A stretch of DNA of 64,000 nucleotides from Salsipaludibacter sp038233055 (GCA_038233055.1 JBBSMS010000001.1:25793-89792); one strand, 5' to 3'. Numbered from the stretch's first letter, positions 8,441 through 17,485 are shown. Numbers and translations are program-made. The notes: generated by a model not told the origin, from the sequence alone.

Positions 8441-9430
8441 ATGAGTGGCATCGACTGGGACCTCTGGGAAGAGGACTACGACGACCTCGACGAGGCAGCC
8501 CATCGGCGCCGTCGGGGGACCAACCGTTCCCCCAAGGCCCAGGAGCGCATCGACGAGGCCGACACCGCCCGGGTCGTGGCCGTGGCGCGCGGCCTGCTGG
8601 AGGTGGTCCACGACGACCGGCGCCTGCCGGCACGGTTCGGTGGCGCCATGCGCGGGACGAAGGCGGTCGTGGGGGACCGCGTGCGGATCCGCCCGCCCCG
8701 TCGCGACACCGATGTCGCCCGGGTCATGGGACTCGACGAGCGCCGGACCTGGCTCACGCGGACGCCCGACGACGATGCCGACGTCGAACGGGTCGTGGTC
8801 GCCAACGCCGACGCGGTCGCCGTGGTGGTGTCGGCGGACCGCATCGCGGAGGCACCGGGATTCGTCGACCGGGTCATGGTGGCGGCCTCGGTCGGCGGGC
8901 TGTCGTCGCTGGTGGTGGTGAACAAGGTCGACCTGGTGGCGGACGAGGCAGTCGACCACGCGATGGCCCCGTACCGCGACCTCGACGTCCCGGTGGTCAC
9001 GACGTCGGCGACCACCGGTGCGGGCATGGACGACCTCGCGGCCGCGTTGCGCGGGCGCTGGACCGCCTTCTCGGGCCACTCCGGGGTCGGCAAGTCGTCG
9101 CTGTTCAACCTGTTGGTGCCCGCGGCCGAGCAGGACGTCGCCGCCATCGGTCGCCACGGCGGCCGCCACACCACGGTGGCGGCCGTGGCCGAGCACGCAC
9201 CCGACCTCGAGGCGTGGCTGGTGGACACGCCGGGCGTGCGCTCGTTCGGGCTGGGGACCCTGATGGCGCCCGAGTTGTCGGCGCACTTCCCCGAACTGGC
9301 TCGACTGCGGTGCGAACTGGACGACTGCTCGCACCTGGACGAACCCGGCTGTGCCCGCGGCCCGGACACCATCGCCCCGGCGCGCTGGGCCTCCTACCTG
9401 CGCATCCGACAGGGGCTCCAGCCCGGCTGA
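8441..9430 (+). CDS. rsgA: Ribosome small-subunit-dependent GTPase RsgA
   Basis: A 329-residue circularly permuted GTPase that helps mature the 30S ribosomal subunit. Order of motifs: an N-terminal OB-like domain (GDRVRIRPP), G4 VNKVDLV at about 165, G5 TSATTGAGM, then the P-loop GHSGVGKSSLFNLL at about 212, the HTT switch region, and G3 DTPGVRSF. The G4-before-G1 order is the family hallmark. The C-terminal zinc site is CELDDCSHLDEPGC. The ATG was chosen because family similarity starts just after it. Gene stands alone, ahead of two tRNA genes. Confidence 0.95.
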   Translation: MSGIDWDLWEEDYDDLDEAAHRRRRGTNRSPKAQERIDEADTARVVAVARGLLEVVHDDRRLPARFGGAMRGTKAVVGDRVRIRPPRRDTDVARVMGLDERRTWLTRTPDDDADVERVVVANADAVAVVVSADRIAEAPGFVDRVMVAASVGGLSSLVVVNKVDLVADEAVDHAMAPYRDLDVPVVTTSATTGAGMDDLAAALRGRWTAFSGHSGVGKSSLFNLLVPAAEQDVAAIGRHGGRHTTVAAVAEHAPDLEAWLVDTPGVRSFGLGTLMAPELSAHFPELARLRCELDDCSHLDEPGCARGPDTIAPARWASYLRIRQGLQPG

Positions 9431-9507
9431 CCGGCCGGGCTGTCCGGTCCCCCGGTCGGTGACCGCGGCGACGTGGGGCCGTCGCTACCCTTTCCGCCGG
9501 CACGCCC

Positions 9508-9578
9508 GGCGGGGTAGCCAAGTGGTAAGGCAGCGGACTGCAAATCCGCTATCACGGGTTCGATTCCCGTCCCCGCCT
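9508..9578 (+). tRNA. tRNA-Cys (anticodon GCA)
   Basis: A 71-base cloverleaf. The acceptor stem pairs GGCGGGG (9508-9514) with CCCCGCC (9571-9577). The anticodon loop CTGCAAA places GCA at 9540-9542. The T-loop is GGTTCGATTCC. The 3' CCA is not encoded, so a nucleotidyltransferase must add it, unlike the following tRNA. Confidence 0.95.
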
Positions 9579-9634
9579 CGACAACCCCGTTTCGCACCGT
9601 TGGGGGGGCTCGGCTAGCATGGTCGGCCGGTCAG

Positions 9635-9711
9635 GGGGCGTTAGCTCAGATGGCTAGAGCGCTCGCCCGACACGCGAGAGGTCACTGGTTCAAATCCAGT
9701 ACGCCCCACCA
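9635..9711 (+). tRNA. tRNA-Val (anticodon GAC)
   Basis: A 77-base cloverleaf with an encoded CCA end. The acceptor stem is GGGGCGT (9635-9641) with ACGCCCC (9701-9707), discriminator A and then CCA. The anticodon stem CTCGC/GCGAG flanks the loop CCGACAC, giving GAC at 9669-9671, which reads Val codon GUC. The T-loop GGTTCAAATCC is canonical. It lies 56 bases after tRNA-Cys and may be cotranscribed with it. Confidence 0.95.
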
Positions 9712-9716
9712 AGCAG

Positions 9717-9741
9717 ACGGCTCCGCCACGTGCGGAGCCGT
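9717..9741 (+). terminator. Intrinsic terminator after the tRNA pair
   Basis: A perfect 10-bp stem, ACGGCTCCGC with GCGGAGCCGT, around a 5-base loop starts 6 bases after the tRNA-Val CCA. Only a weak T-rich tail (TTCCT) follows, which is normal for high-GC actinobacteria. Confidence 0.75.
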
Positions 9742-9856
9742 TCCTGCGTCCGGCCACGATCGTGCTGCTACGGCCCCCGACGGGTCCTCCGCGGCCCGCT
9801 GCCGACTGTTCCGCGGGTACCGGGCGCGGCCGCGTCGGGCGTGGTGAGGAGTGGGT

Positions 9857-10501
9857 GTGGCTCGTGACTGGGACCGCTTGGCGGCCACCTACCGCGCCCA
9901 GGAATCGCTCGAACGCCCGAGCCTCGAGGCCGTTGTCGAACTGGGCGACCCGGGCCCCCGGGACCTCGTCGTCGACCTCGCCTGCGGGCCGGGCACGCTC
10001 GGCCGACAGTTCGCGCGAGCAGACCGCTCGGTCAACCGCCTGGTCGGTGTCGATGCCTCCCCGAGCATGCTGCGGCGGGCTGCCGCGGCCGGTGCCGAAC
10101 CGGTCCTCGGTGACGTCCGAGAGGTGCCGTTGGGGAACGCCGTCGCGGACCTGGTCGTGTGCTCGTACCTGTTGCACCTTGTGGACGCACCCACGCGCGT
10201 CGTCGTCATGGGTGAGGTCGCGCGGTTGCTGGCGCCCCGGGGACGGGCCGTCATCGTCGTCCCGGCGCGTCCTGGGTCCACGTTCGGCCGCGTGACCCGG
10301 TGGGTGCTGCGGCGCACGATCGCGCGTGGGACCCTCGCGGTGGTGGACCTGGGTCCGGCGATCACGTCCTCCGGGCTGGCCGTGACGGTCGACCGCCATG
10401 TCGGCGCCGGTCGGTGGGGCTACGAGGCTCGCGTGGTTCGACTGGCGCATCCGCCGACCACGGAGCCCACCGTGCGATCCGAGGGACCCGAACGGGGGTG
10501 A
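9857..10501 (+). CDS. Class I SAM-dependent methyltransferase
   Basis: A 214-residue protein with a Rossmann methyltransferase core. Motif I is VVDLACGPGTLG, followed by the acidic VGVDAS strand that would contact the SAM ribose, then EPVLGDVREVPLG and VVCSYLLHLV. Substrate is not predictable; the layout is like UbiE/Methyltransf_11 small-molecule enzymes. The GTG at 9857 is preferred over 9851 because GAGGA then sits 6 bases upstream. It converges on a hypothetical gene with 7 bases between them. Confidence 0.8.
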   Translation: MARDWDRLAATYRAQESLERPSLEAVVELGDPGPRDLVVDLACGPGTLGRQFARADRSVNRLVGVDASPSMLRRAAAAGAEPVLGDVREVPLGNAVADLVVCSYLLHLVDAPTRVVVMGEVARLLAPRGRAVIVVPARPGSTFGRVTRWVLRRTIARGTLAVVDLGPAITSSGLAVTVDRHVGAGRWGYEARVVRLAHPPTTEPTVRSEGPERG

Positions 10502-10508
10502 CGGCCGC

Positions 10509-10952
10509 TCAGCGGTCGCCCCAGCCGTACCGGACGTCGTCGAGGTCGCGTCGGGCGTCGTCGTCGGGGCTGGCCGTCCCCAGGTCGAGCCGGAGTTGGT
10601 CCGTGTCGGACCGGTCGGCGAGGTCGATTGTCGGCGTGGGACGGCCGGTGATGGCGCTCCACCACCAGCGCAGGCCACGAGGGGCGTTGCGGACCCCGAG
10701 CGCCTCCAGGCCACGGTCTGCGTGTCCCAGGAAGATGTCCTGGTCGAGGCGACGGTGCAGTGCGGCCGCCACCACCTCGTCGGCGGGGTAGTCGCGCCGC
10801 AGCCGCTCGACCACGTCGTCACGGTCCTCGACCACCCGGTAGCGCGACGCGAGCGGTTCGGGCGCGGTCGCGAGGTCCTCGCGGACGTGGCGCCACAGCA
10901 GGTGCTGGCGCGCGAACCAGTCCCAGGCGTGGCGCGGGGGCGTGGCGGGCAT
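10509..10952 (-). CDS. Hypothetical protein, 147 residues
   Basis: No family recognised. The start is set at the ATG of MPATPPRHAWDW because GGAGGA lies just upstream; a longer reading is possible but has no ribosome site. The protein is rich in Arg and Asp, with several Trp in WDWFARQHLLWRH and GLRWWWSAITG, no signal peptide and no transmembrane segment. The N-terminal half looks helical; the C-terminal 40 residues are highly charged (DLGTASPDDDARRDLDD). Likely soluble and cytoplasmic. Confidence 0.6.
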   Translation of the reverse strand: MPATPPRHAWDWFARQHLLWRHVREDLATAPEPLASRYRVVEDRDDVVERLRRDYPADEVVAAALHRRLDQDIFLGHADRGLEALGVRNAPRGLRWWWSAITGRPTPTIDLADRSDTDQLRLDLGTASPDDDARRDLDDVRYGWGDR

Positions 10953-10999
10953 CGTTCCTCCCGTGGGCCGGTCCGGCTCGCGACCGGTCACCGCGGACG

Positions 11000-11236
11000 C
11001 TAGCGATCGGGCGCTGGCCGTGACGGGTTCCTGGTCGCAGTGGTGGACTCAGTCCGCGCCGCCACGGCAGCCACGACCCGGGGGAGCGGGTTCTCGACCC
11101 GGTCCCGGCACACGACCCCGGCGATGGCGTCGAAGGCGGTGGGCTCGGCGTTGCAGATGGCGATCGGGATGCCCCGTTCGTGCGCCGTCGGGACCATCGA
11201 CGCGGCGGGCACCACCTCCAACGAGGTTCCGATCGC
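11000..11236 (-). pseudogene. Sirtuin (Sir2-type deacylase) C-terminal fragment
   Basis: Reading the minus strand, AIGTSLEVVPAAS is followed by ERGIPIAICNAEPTAFD and AIAGVVCRDRVENPLP. This matches the conserved end of bacterial Sir2 NAD-dependent protein deacylases: the GTSLEV NAD-binding segment, the VNAEPT-like strand and the C-terminal helix. The roughly 170 upstream residues, including the GAGxS NAD loop, catalytic His and zinc cysteines, are absent. The next upstream stretch is in a different frame (DLEEVA, about 11237-11310), suggesting a deletion with frameshift. No ribosome site precedes it. The rest of the 458-base gap holds only promoters, with TAGCAT at about 11326. Confidence 0.55.
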
Positions 11237-11410
11237 GGGCAACCTCCTCGAGGTCCAGAACCGGCTCGCTGTCCGTTTCGTCGTGGGGCGGTCTCGACGT
11301 TTCGCCACCGGTCCCCGGTGGTCGTAGCATCGTCGGGGCAGCCGTCGGCCACCGTAGGGCCTGGCCCTCGGAGGCCCGGACCGGCCCTCGACCCCGCGGA
11401 AGGACGCCAC

Positions 11411-11575
11411 GTGCGGTTGCCAGGCCGTCGGACCGGATCCCCGCCCCGCCACGGGCGCGCGGCCGTGCTGGTCGTGCTGGTGCTGGTGCTGGCCGGCTGT
11501 CGCGCCACCGACGACGGGACCCGCGTGCGTGAACTGGACGGTGCCGGCGAACCATTGGACGAGGTGCCGTCATGA
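11411..11575 (+). CDS. Small lipoprotein, 54 residues
   Basis: Begins at a GTG with GGAAGGA 7-13 bases upstream. Residues 1-18 are basic, 19-29 hydrophobic, and LVLAGC forms a lipobox with Cys at about 30, leaving a mature tail of only 24 acidic residues. Its stop overlaps the next gene's start (ATGA at 11572-11575), so the two are translationally coupled and probably act together at the outer face of the membrane. No family recognised. Confidence 0.7.
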   Translation: MRLPGRRTGSPPRHGRAAVLVVLVLVLAGCRATDDGTRVRELDGAGEPLDEVPS

Positions 11576-12294
11576 GGGGGCCCGTCCTGGACGACGACGC
11601 CACGCCCGCCACCACGCCGCCCTCCCGACCGCCCGTGGTCGCGATGGTGGTCGTCGGGGTCGTCGGCGTGGTGATCCTCGGGCTGTTCCTGCGCAGCGCC
11701 GGGTTCGCGACCGGCTCGGTGGCCGAGTCAATGCTCGACGACGGCGAGTCCATCGTCGAGGCCGGCCCGGTGACCCTCGAGGTGGGCGACGTGACCCTGA
11801 CCGGGACCCTGGGGCACGACTGGATCCTGCGTGAGCGCTGCGACGGGTGGCTCCAGTTCAACTCGCTGGACGACGGCGACGCCACCACCGTCCACGTGAT
11901 CGCGACCGCCTCCGCCCCGGACATGGCCACGCGCTCGCTGGTCCCGGTCGACGACTATCCCGAGTGGCTGGCGAACTCTGCGGGCGTCCGCATCGACGAC
12001 CCGACCGAGACCCGCCTGCTCGGCCGGGCGGCCGTGTCCGGCCGGCTGGTCGCCGAGCCGGACGCGGACGACGCCGCGCTGCTGGCGGCGTGCCACGAGC
12101 CGGACGGCAGTGGGGGCTCGGGCATCCGCGGGCCGGCCGCGGGCTTCGACCAGTACCTGGTCGCCACCACCGGCCCGGTGGAGGGACTGGGTTCCGTGCT
12201 CGTGCTCGGGGCGGCATGGGTCGGCGGCGACGTCGACCTGGCCGCCGCCGAGGCCGACGGCCTGGCGTCGTCACTGGCGCTGGTCGACCAGTGA
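11572..12294 (+). CDS. Membrane-anchored hypothetical protein
   Basis: A 240-residue protein with one transmembrane segment at about 21-41 (PVVAMVVVGVVGVVILGLFL) and a large extracellular domain. The cytoplasmic N-terminus is short and Thr/Pro-rich. The outer domain has two cysteines (ERCDGW and AACHEP) that could form a disulfide, and is acidic. It is translationally coupled to the preceding tiny lipoprotein and its last 24 bases overlap the end of the convergent glycosyltransferase gene. No known domain seen. Confidence 0.7.
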   Translation: MRGPVLDDDATPATTPPSRPPVVAMVVVGVVGVVILGLFLRSAGFATGSVAESMLDDGESIVEAGPVTLEVGDVTLTGTLGHDWILRERCDGWLQFNSLDDGDATTVHVIATASAPDMATRSLVPVDDYPEWLANSAGVRIDDPTETRLLGRAAVSGRLVAEPDADDAALLAACHEPDGSGGSGIRGPAAGFDQYLVATTGPVEGLGSVLVLGAAWVGGDVDLAAAEADGLASSLALVDQ

Positions 12295-13698
12295 GCGCCC
12301 CGACTCGTCGCTGACCCGGGCGGGGTCGCGGCGCCGGTCCTCCCGCCAGGCAGTCGCGGCGATCATGGCCAGGACGGCGATGCCGATGCCGTGGCGGACC
12401 CACGTATCGGCCCGGACCTGCAGGTAGTTGGGCAGCAGCGCCCGGCGAACGGCGTGGAACGGGTCGCCCACCGTGGCGAAGTCGATCACCCAGGTCAGGT
12501 GGCCCGCCAGCCCGTCCACGACCAGCCACCCGAACGTGAGCACGCCCAGCAGCCCCGCGACCAACATGGTCGGCCGCGCCCCCCGCCAGGCGGTCCGGTC
12601 GAGCCAGGCGGCGCCGAGCGCCACCAGCAGCGGCAGGACCACGACGACCTGGCGGCCCGGTACCCACCAGCCCTGCATCGTCAGCGCGACGAACGTCGCC
12701 GTCAGCCATCCTGCGGCCACCACCACCGCCAGCGCGCGTCCGGCCCGGTCGCGCAGACCCACGACGACGGCGGCCGGGGCAGCCAGGAAGGCGGGTTGCC
12801 ACACCACGAGCCCGAAGTCACGGCCGAGCAACAGTCCGACCAGCCGCCGCGAGCGCCCGATCGGATCCGGTTCGAAGCCCACCACCGAGAACTCGCCGCG
12901 CTCGACGAAGTGGTCGGCCGATGCGTATGGCGTCCACCCGGTCCACACGACCTGGTGGATGACCAACCACGCGGCCCCGGCCACCGCCAGCACCGCCAGC
13001 GCCGCCACGGCCAGGGGGCGGTTACGACGGACCCGCCACAGCCCGAGCAGCGCGATCGTCGCGGCCACGGGCGCGTACTTGAGGGCCAGCCACGGCAGGG
13101 CCACGACCATCGCGACCGCCACGGCAAGTTCCCGACCGCGGATCCGGGCGGCCGTCACGGCGCCGACCGCGACCACGGTTGCGAGTGCCGCCGGCATCTC
13201 GGGATAGACCTGTGCGCCGTACGCCGCCAGCGGCCACGACGCGAAGGCGATGGCCACGACCGTGCCGGCCACGACCGGTCGCACGGCCAGTCGGCGCGTC
13301 GCCAGCAGGACGGTCGCGGACGCGGTGGCGGCAGCCAGCAGGGCCAGCGTCACCTTCGCCCCGACCCACCCGAACGCCGCCGTGGCCGGTGCCAGCAACA
13401 GGGGCAGCAACGGGTCGTGCGGCGACACCATGCGGCCGTCCGGCAGGACTCGCTCCTGCCGGGGCAGGTCGATCCGGTGGAAGTCCCGCCAGGACTCGTC
13501 GGCCAGTTCGTCGGCGATGTCGAGGTCGCCGTCGTGAGCGATGCTCAGGGCGGTCAGCAGGTAGTGCGGTTCGTCGGCCGTGGTCCGCGCACCCCAGGTT
13601 GCGGGCACGGCCAGGCCGGCCAGCGCCGCGGCCAACGCGATGACCGCAGCCGCCAGCGCTGCAACGACGTCCCGGCGTCGTCCGGACCTGGCGGTCAC
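12271..13698 (-). CDS. Polytopic GT-C-like glycosyltransferase
   Basis: A 475-residue integral membrane protein with about ten to twelve hydrophobic helices. After the first helix the outer loop reads TTADEPHYLLTALSIAHDGD, matching the Asp-Glu catalytic loop of GT-C enzymes that use polyprenyl-phosphate sugars (GT39/ArnT-like). A Trp-rich loop (WTGWTPYASADHF) and a second loop with MQGWWVPGRQ follow. The GTG start overlaps the stop of the ferric-iron permease gene by four bases (GTGA), so the two are translationally coupled. Coupling to an iron transporter is unusual and suggests iron-controlled surface glycosylation. Confidence 0.7.
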   Translation of the reverse strand: MTARSGRRRDVVAALAAAVIALAAALAGLAVPATWGARTTADEPHYLLTALSIAHDGDLDIADELADESWRDFHRIDLPRQERVLPDGRMVSPHDPLLPLLLAPATAAFGWVGAKVTLALLAAATASATVLLATRRLAVRPVVAGTVVAIAFASWPLAAYGAQVYPEMPAALATVVAVGAVTAARIRGRELAVAVAMVVALPWLALKYAPVAATIALLGLWRVRRNRPLAVAALAVLAVAGAAWLVIHQVVWTGWTPYASADHFVERGEFSVVGFEPDPIGRSRRLVGLLLGRDFGLVVWQPAFLAAPAAVVVGLRDRAGRALAVVVAAGWLTATFVALTMQGWWVPGRQVVVVLPLLVALGAAWLDRTAWRGARPTMLVAGLLGVLTFGWLVVDGLAGHLTWVIDFATVGDPFHAVRRALLPNYLQVRADTWVRHGIGIAVLAMIAATAWREDRRRDPARVSDESGRSLVDQRQ

Positions 13699-15338
13699 AG
13701 GGCGTCGGCCCGGCGGATGACCAGGACCCACGTCAGTCCTCCGGACAGGGCCAGCAGGACTAGTGATGCGATCGCGGCGTCGGTCCAGAAGGCGTCGGTG
13801 GCGGCGTTCCAGATGCGGGTGGCGAGGGTCTCGAACCCGTTGGGTGCCAGCAACAGGGTCGCCGGCAGTTCCTTCATGACCGACAGCAGGACCAGCCCGG
13901 CACCGGCCAGCAGGCCGGGACGCATCAGCGGCAGTTCCACCCGGCGCCAGCGTCGCCAGGCCGACACCCCCAACACGTTCGAGGCCTCCTCGATCCGGGC
14001 CGGGACCGAGGCCACCGCCACCTCGGCCGCCCGCAGCGCCTGCGCACCGAAGTGCACCACGTAGGCCCCGACGAGCAGGACCTCGGTGCGATACAGCGCG
14101 GTGCCGCGGAGCCAGAACACCAACGCGAGCGCGATCGCCAGGCCCGGCAGGGCGAACCCCGCCACCACCACGGTGGACGCGGCCGTGGCCACCCGGTCCC
14201 GCCGTCGCGTCGCCAGCACGCTGATCGGCAGCACCACGACCGTGGCCGTCACCGCGGCCAGGACGCTGACCCGCAGCGTGGCCCAGAGTGGCGCCACCAG
14301 TGCACCCGGGTCGTCGAGCAGCAACGACGTGCTGTCGGCCAACCAGCCCCGGACGACCCATCCCACCAGCACCATCGCCGGCACGACCAGCGCGATGCCG
14401 ACCACCACGCCGACCAGTGACACGGCCGGGACCCGCCAGGCACCGAGCGGGACCTGCAGCCCGCGGACGCTGCGCGCCCCCGCGGCCCGGTCGCGTCCCG
14501 CGGAGAACCGTTCCAGCACCGCCACCGTCAGTGCCAGCAGCCCCAGGGACAGCGACAGGCTCAGGGACAGGACCGGGTCTGCCAGCCGACTGGCGTAGAT
14601 GACACGGGTGAGCACGTCATATCGCAGGAGTTCGACCACGCCGTAGTCGCTCACGGTGTAGAGGAAGACCAGCAGTCCGCCGGCCAGGATCGCGGGTGTC
14701 AACTGGGGGAGCACCACCGATCGGAAGACCTCGCCCGGCCGGCGGCCGAACAGTCGTGCGGCCTCCTCCAGGGACGGCGGCAACTGGTTCAGGCGCGAGG
14801 CCACCACCAGGTGGACGTAGGGATAGGTGAACAGGGTGAGGACCAGCCAGGATCCCCACAGGCCGCGCAGTTGGGGGACCGAGGTGATGCCGATGGACGA
14901 CAGCACGCCGGCGAACAACCCGCCCGGTGCGAAGGCCGACAACAACGCGAACGTGCCCATGAACGACGGGATGACCAGGGGGAGCGGCAGTGCCAGCCGC
15001 CACCAGCGGCGGCCCGGCAGGTCGGTGCGGGTGACCACCCACGCCGTGGCGGTCCCGATCGACGCCGACGTCACCGAGACCAGCGACGCCAACACCACCG
15101 TGCGTGCGAGGGGGGCGAGCAGTCGCCCGTCGCCGACGACCGCGCGGAGCCCGGCCAGATCGCCCAGTACCCGCACCACCAGGAAGGCCAACGGGGCCGC
15201 GAATCCGAGCCCCGCCAGGACGGCCCAACCGCGTCCGGCCAGCCGGCTGCGGGCACCCCCTGCACCGGGCGGGCGCGGCATGGCCCCGTCGGGCGAGGTT
15301 CCCGGGGACAGGCCCGGCTCGACGTCGGTGGCGGACAT
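13695..15338 (-). CDS. Ferric iron ABC transporter permease, fused double domain (FbpB-like)
   Basis: A 547-residue inner-membrane protein made of two homologous six-helix halves, as in FbpB/SfuB and ThiP. Each half carries the cytoplasmic coupling EAA loop (LEEAARLFGRRPGEVFRSVVLP near 210 and IEEASNVLGVSAWRRWRRVELP near 450), where the ATPase docks. AGGGAG lies 5 bases before the ATG. It follows the binding-protein gene by 72 bases; the ATPase subunit is encoded 3.2 kb away in a separate transcript under its own iron box. Thiamine or phosphonate permeases are alternatives, but the partner binding protein favours iron. Confidence 0.85.
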   Translation of the reverse strand: MSATDVEPGLSPGTSPDGAMPRPPGAGGARSRLAGRGWAVLAGLGFAAPLAFLVVRVLGDLAGLRAVVGDGRLLAPLARTVVLASLVSVTSASIGTATAWVVTRTDLPGRRWWRLALPLPLVIPSFMGTFALLSAFAPGGLFAGVLSSIGITSVPQLRGLWGSWLVLTLFTYPYVHLVVASRLNQLPPSLEEAARLFGRRPGEVFRSVVLPQLTPAILAGGLLVFLYTVSDYGVVELLRYDVLTRVIYASRLADPVLSLSLSLSLGLLALTVAVLERFSAGRDRAAGARSVRGLQVPLGAWRVPAVSLVGVVVGIALVVPAMVLVGWVVRGWLADSTSLLLDDPGALVAPLWATLRVSVLAAVTATVVVLPISVLATRRRDRVATAASTVVVAGFALPGLAIALALVFWLRGTALYRTEVLLVGAYVVHFGAQALRAAEVAVASVPARIEEASNVLGVSAWRRWRRVELPLMRPGLLAGAGLVLLSVMKELPATLLLAPNGFETLATRIWNAATDAFWTDAAIASLVLLALSGGLTWVLVIRRADAL

Positions 15339-15410
15339 CTCGCTCCCTGGCTCGGTGATCGGACCCGGCGGCCCGTCGGTGGTCGGGCGAACCCCGGCCG
15401 GACCCCTCGA

Positions 15411-16412
15411 TCAGCTGCTCAGCCCGGCGTCGCGGATCAGGTCCAGTGTGCCGGTCAGGTCGCCGCCGAGTTCTGCGTAGTCGACCTCCGGGACATCCTG
15501 GTCGGCCAGGGCCGGCAGGGAGGTGCGAGGCTCGACGCCGTCGACCAGCGGGTACTCAAAGGTCTCGTCCGCGAAGTAGCGCTGGGCCTCGTCGGACAAC
15601 AGGAAGCGGACGAAGTCCGCGGCCGCCTCGGGCTGGTCGGTGCCGGCCACCACCGACGCGGTGGACGGCAGCACCAGGGCACCGATGTCCCCGTCGGGGA
15701 AGCGGTGGTTGACCGAGGACAGGTCCGGGTTCTCGTCCAGGAATCGCGCGTTGTAGTAGTGGTTCACCAGCCCCATCTCGATCTCGCCGCGGCTCACCGC
15801 ATCCACGATGGAGTTGTTGTTGGCGTAGGTGGCCACGTCGTTGGCCACGAGGCCGGCCAACCACGCCGACGTCGCCTCGTCGCCCCGCTCCACCCGCATC
15901 GCCGACACGAAGTCCTGGAACGAGCCGTTGGGTGGCGCGACCGCCACGCGCCCCCGGTAGGGCTCGGTGACCAGGTCGTCGACGCTGGCCGGGAGTTCGG
16001 ATTCGTCCACGAGGTCGGCGTTGTAGACCAGCACGCGCTGGCGACCGGTCACGCCGATCCAGTTGCCGTCGTCGGCCACGAACTCGGCGGGCACGGCGTC
16101 CAGGACGTCCTCCGGGACCGCCGCCAGCAGACCCTGCCCATCGACGTAGGCCACCGCACCCGGGCTCTGGGCCAGGAACACGTCTGCATCGGTCGCGTCG
16201 CCCTCCTCGGACAGCAACAACGCCATGTCGGCCGTGTCGCCGTAGTTGACCTCGATCGAGGTGCCGGACTCCTCGGCGAAGCGGTTCAGCAGCGGTTCCA
16301 CGAGGTTCTGGCTGCGTCCCGAGTAGATCACGAGGGTCTCGTCGGACGACGAACAGGCCGACAGCGTGGCGAGCAGCACCAGGGTGCAGCAGGCGAGGCG
16401 AAAGGTGGTCAT
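15411..16412 (-). CDS. Ferric iron ABC transporter substrate-binding lipoprotein (FbpA/FutA family)
   Basis: A 333-residue lipoprotein with signal sequence and lipobox LSAC (Cys20), anchoring it outside the cytoplasmic membrane. It has the family pattern LVIYSGRSQNLVEPLLNRF, GDTADMALLL, and the paired tyrosines in NHYYNARF that coordinate Fe(III) in FbpA proteins. It delivers ferric ion to the double permease encoded next. Length is typical. It lies 77 bases downstream of the epimerase gene in what looks like one operon under the iron box at 17486. Confidence 0.9.
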   Translation of the reverse strand: MTTFRLACCTLVLLATLSACSSSDETLVIYSGRSQNLVEPLLNRFAEESGTSIEVNYGDTADMALLLSEEGDATDADVFLAQSPGAVAYVDGQGLLAAVPEDVLDAVPAEFVADDGNWIGVTGRQRVLVYNADLVDESELPASVDDLVTEPYRGRVAVAPPNGSFQDFVSAMRVERGDEATSAWLAGLVANDVATYANNNSIVDAVSRGEIEMGLVNHYYNARFLDENPDLSSVNHRFPDGDIGALVLPSTASVVAGTDQPEAAADFVRFLLSDEAQRYFADETFEYPLVDGVEPRTSLPALADQDVPEVDYAELGGDLTGTLDLIRDAGLSS

Positions 16413-16489
16413 GGCAGGTGGTCCTGGGTGGAGGTGGTTTGGTGGCAGGTGGTGGATCGGTTCCGGCGGTGCACGCGTTCCCGAACAGG

Positions 16490-17410
16490 TCAGGAGGCGC
16501 GGGCGGCCGCGCCGTGGTGGGTCGGTCGGGCGGCGTCCTGGCGGGCCACGAGGTCACGCAGCGGGGTGGCCCGCAGGGACCCGACCGCGCGCGCGAGCCG
16601 GGTCGTGTCGGCACAGGTCGTCGCGACCTCCCGGGCCGGGGCGTCGACGACCTCGACGAGGGGGTCGACGCCGGTGACGTCGCGAACGGCTGCGAGGTGG
16701 TCGCCGAGGGTGTGGCTGACCCCTGATCCGAGGTTGAAGGTGCCGTCGTGCCCACCGTCGAGCAGGCGACCGATGGCGGCCGCGACCTCGCGGACGTCGG
16801 ACACGTCGCGGCGGCGGTCGAGTCCGCCCAATACCCGGATCGCGCGCCCTTCACGGGCTGCCTCGAGCCAGGTCGCCAACGCCATGTCGGGTCGTTGGCC
16901 CTCGCCGGCAACGGTGAACGGGCGCACGATCGAGGTCGGCCCGCAACCGGTTCGCGCGCGCCGGGCGAGGCGTTCGGCGACCTGCTTCGAGCGGGCGTAG
17001 CCGCCGCGCGGGTGGAGGAGGTCGTGCTCGCGGCACGGGGTCCACGCCGCCACGGGACCGGCTCCGCCGTACACCGACGACGAGGACGCCAGCACGACGG
17101 ACGCCGACTTGGCGGCCCGTTCGGCCACGACGGCCGTGGCCAGCACGTTGTCGTCCCAGCGCCGCCGTGCCACGTCGGCCCCGCGGGACCGGATGCCGGC
17201 CGCACCGGCGAGGTGGACGACGGCGTCGGTGGCACCCAGGAGCGGGACGACCGCCTCGTCACGGACGTCGGCAACGACCACGGTCTCTACCGGGTCCGGG
17301 CGCCACGGACGGCGGTCGACCCCGACGACCTCCCATCCCGCGGCCACGCGATCGGCCACGACGTGGCGTCCGATGAAGCCGGCGGCCCCCGTGACGACGA
17401 CGCGCGGCAT
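16490..17410 (-). CDS. NAD-dependent sugar-nucleotide epimerase/dehydratase
   Basis: A 306-residue extended short-chain dehydrogenase. It opens with the NAD loop VVVTGAAGFIGRHV, has VHLAGAAG, the catalytic Ser in SSSSVYGG, and YARSK as the catalytic YxxxK. RRRDVSDVREVA resembles the substrate-binding region of UDP-glucose 4-epimerases and dTDP-glucose dehydratases. GGAGGT precedes the ATG by 3-8 bases. It is the first gene of a run leading into the iron-binding lipoprotein and permease, with an IdeR-like box 76 bases upstream. Exact sugar substrate unknown. Confidence 0.8.
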   Translation of the reverse strand: MPRVVVTGAAGFIGRHVVADRVAAGWEVVGVDRRPWRPDPVETVVVADVRDEAVVPLLGATDAVVHLAGAAGIRSRGADVARRRWDDNVLATAVVAERAAKSASVVLASSSSVYGGAGPVAAWTPCREHDLLHPRGGYARSKQVAERLARRARTGCGPTSIVRPFTVAGEGQRPDMALATWLEAAREGRAIRVLGGLDRRRDVSDVREVAAAIGRLLDGGHDGTFNLGSGVSHTLGDHLAAVRDVTGVDPLVEVVDAPAREVATTCADTTRLARAVGSLRATPLRDLVARQDAARPTHHGAAARAS

Positions 17411-17485
17411 GGGACCTCCGGTGGCAGACGAGGACCGACGTCCGGGGGGGGACATCGGCACGGATCGCGGGGCACGTGCGGCAAT

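Noticed and set aside
10953..11410. A full sirtuin gene with a simple frameshift
   Set aside because: Only the C-terminal segment can be read; zinc cysteines, catalytic His and NAD loop are absent on both sides, so a single frameshift does not restore it.
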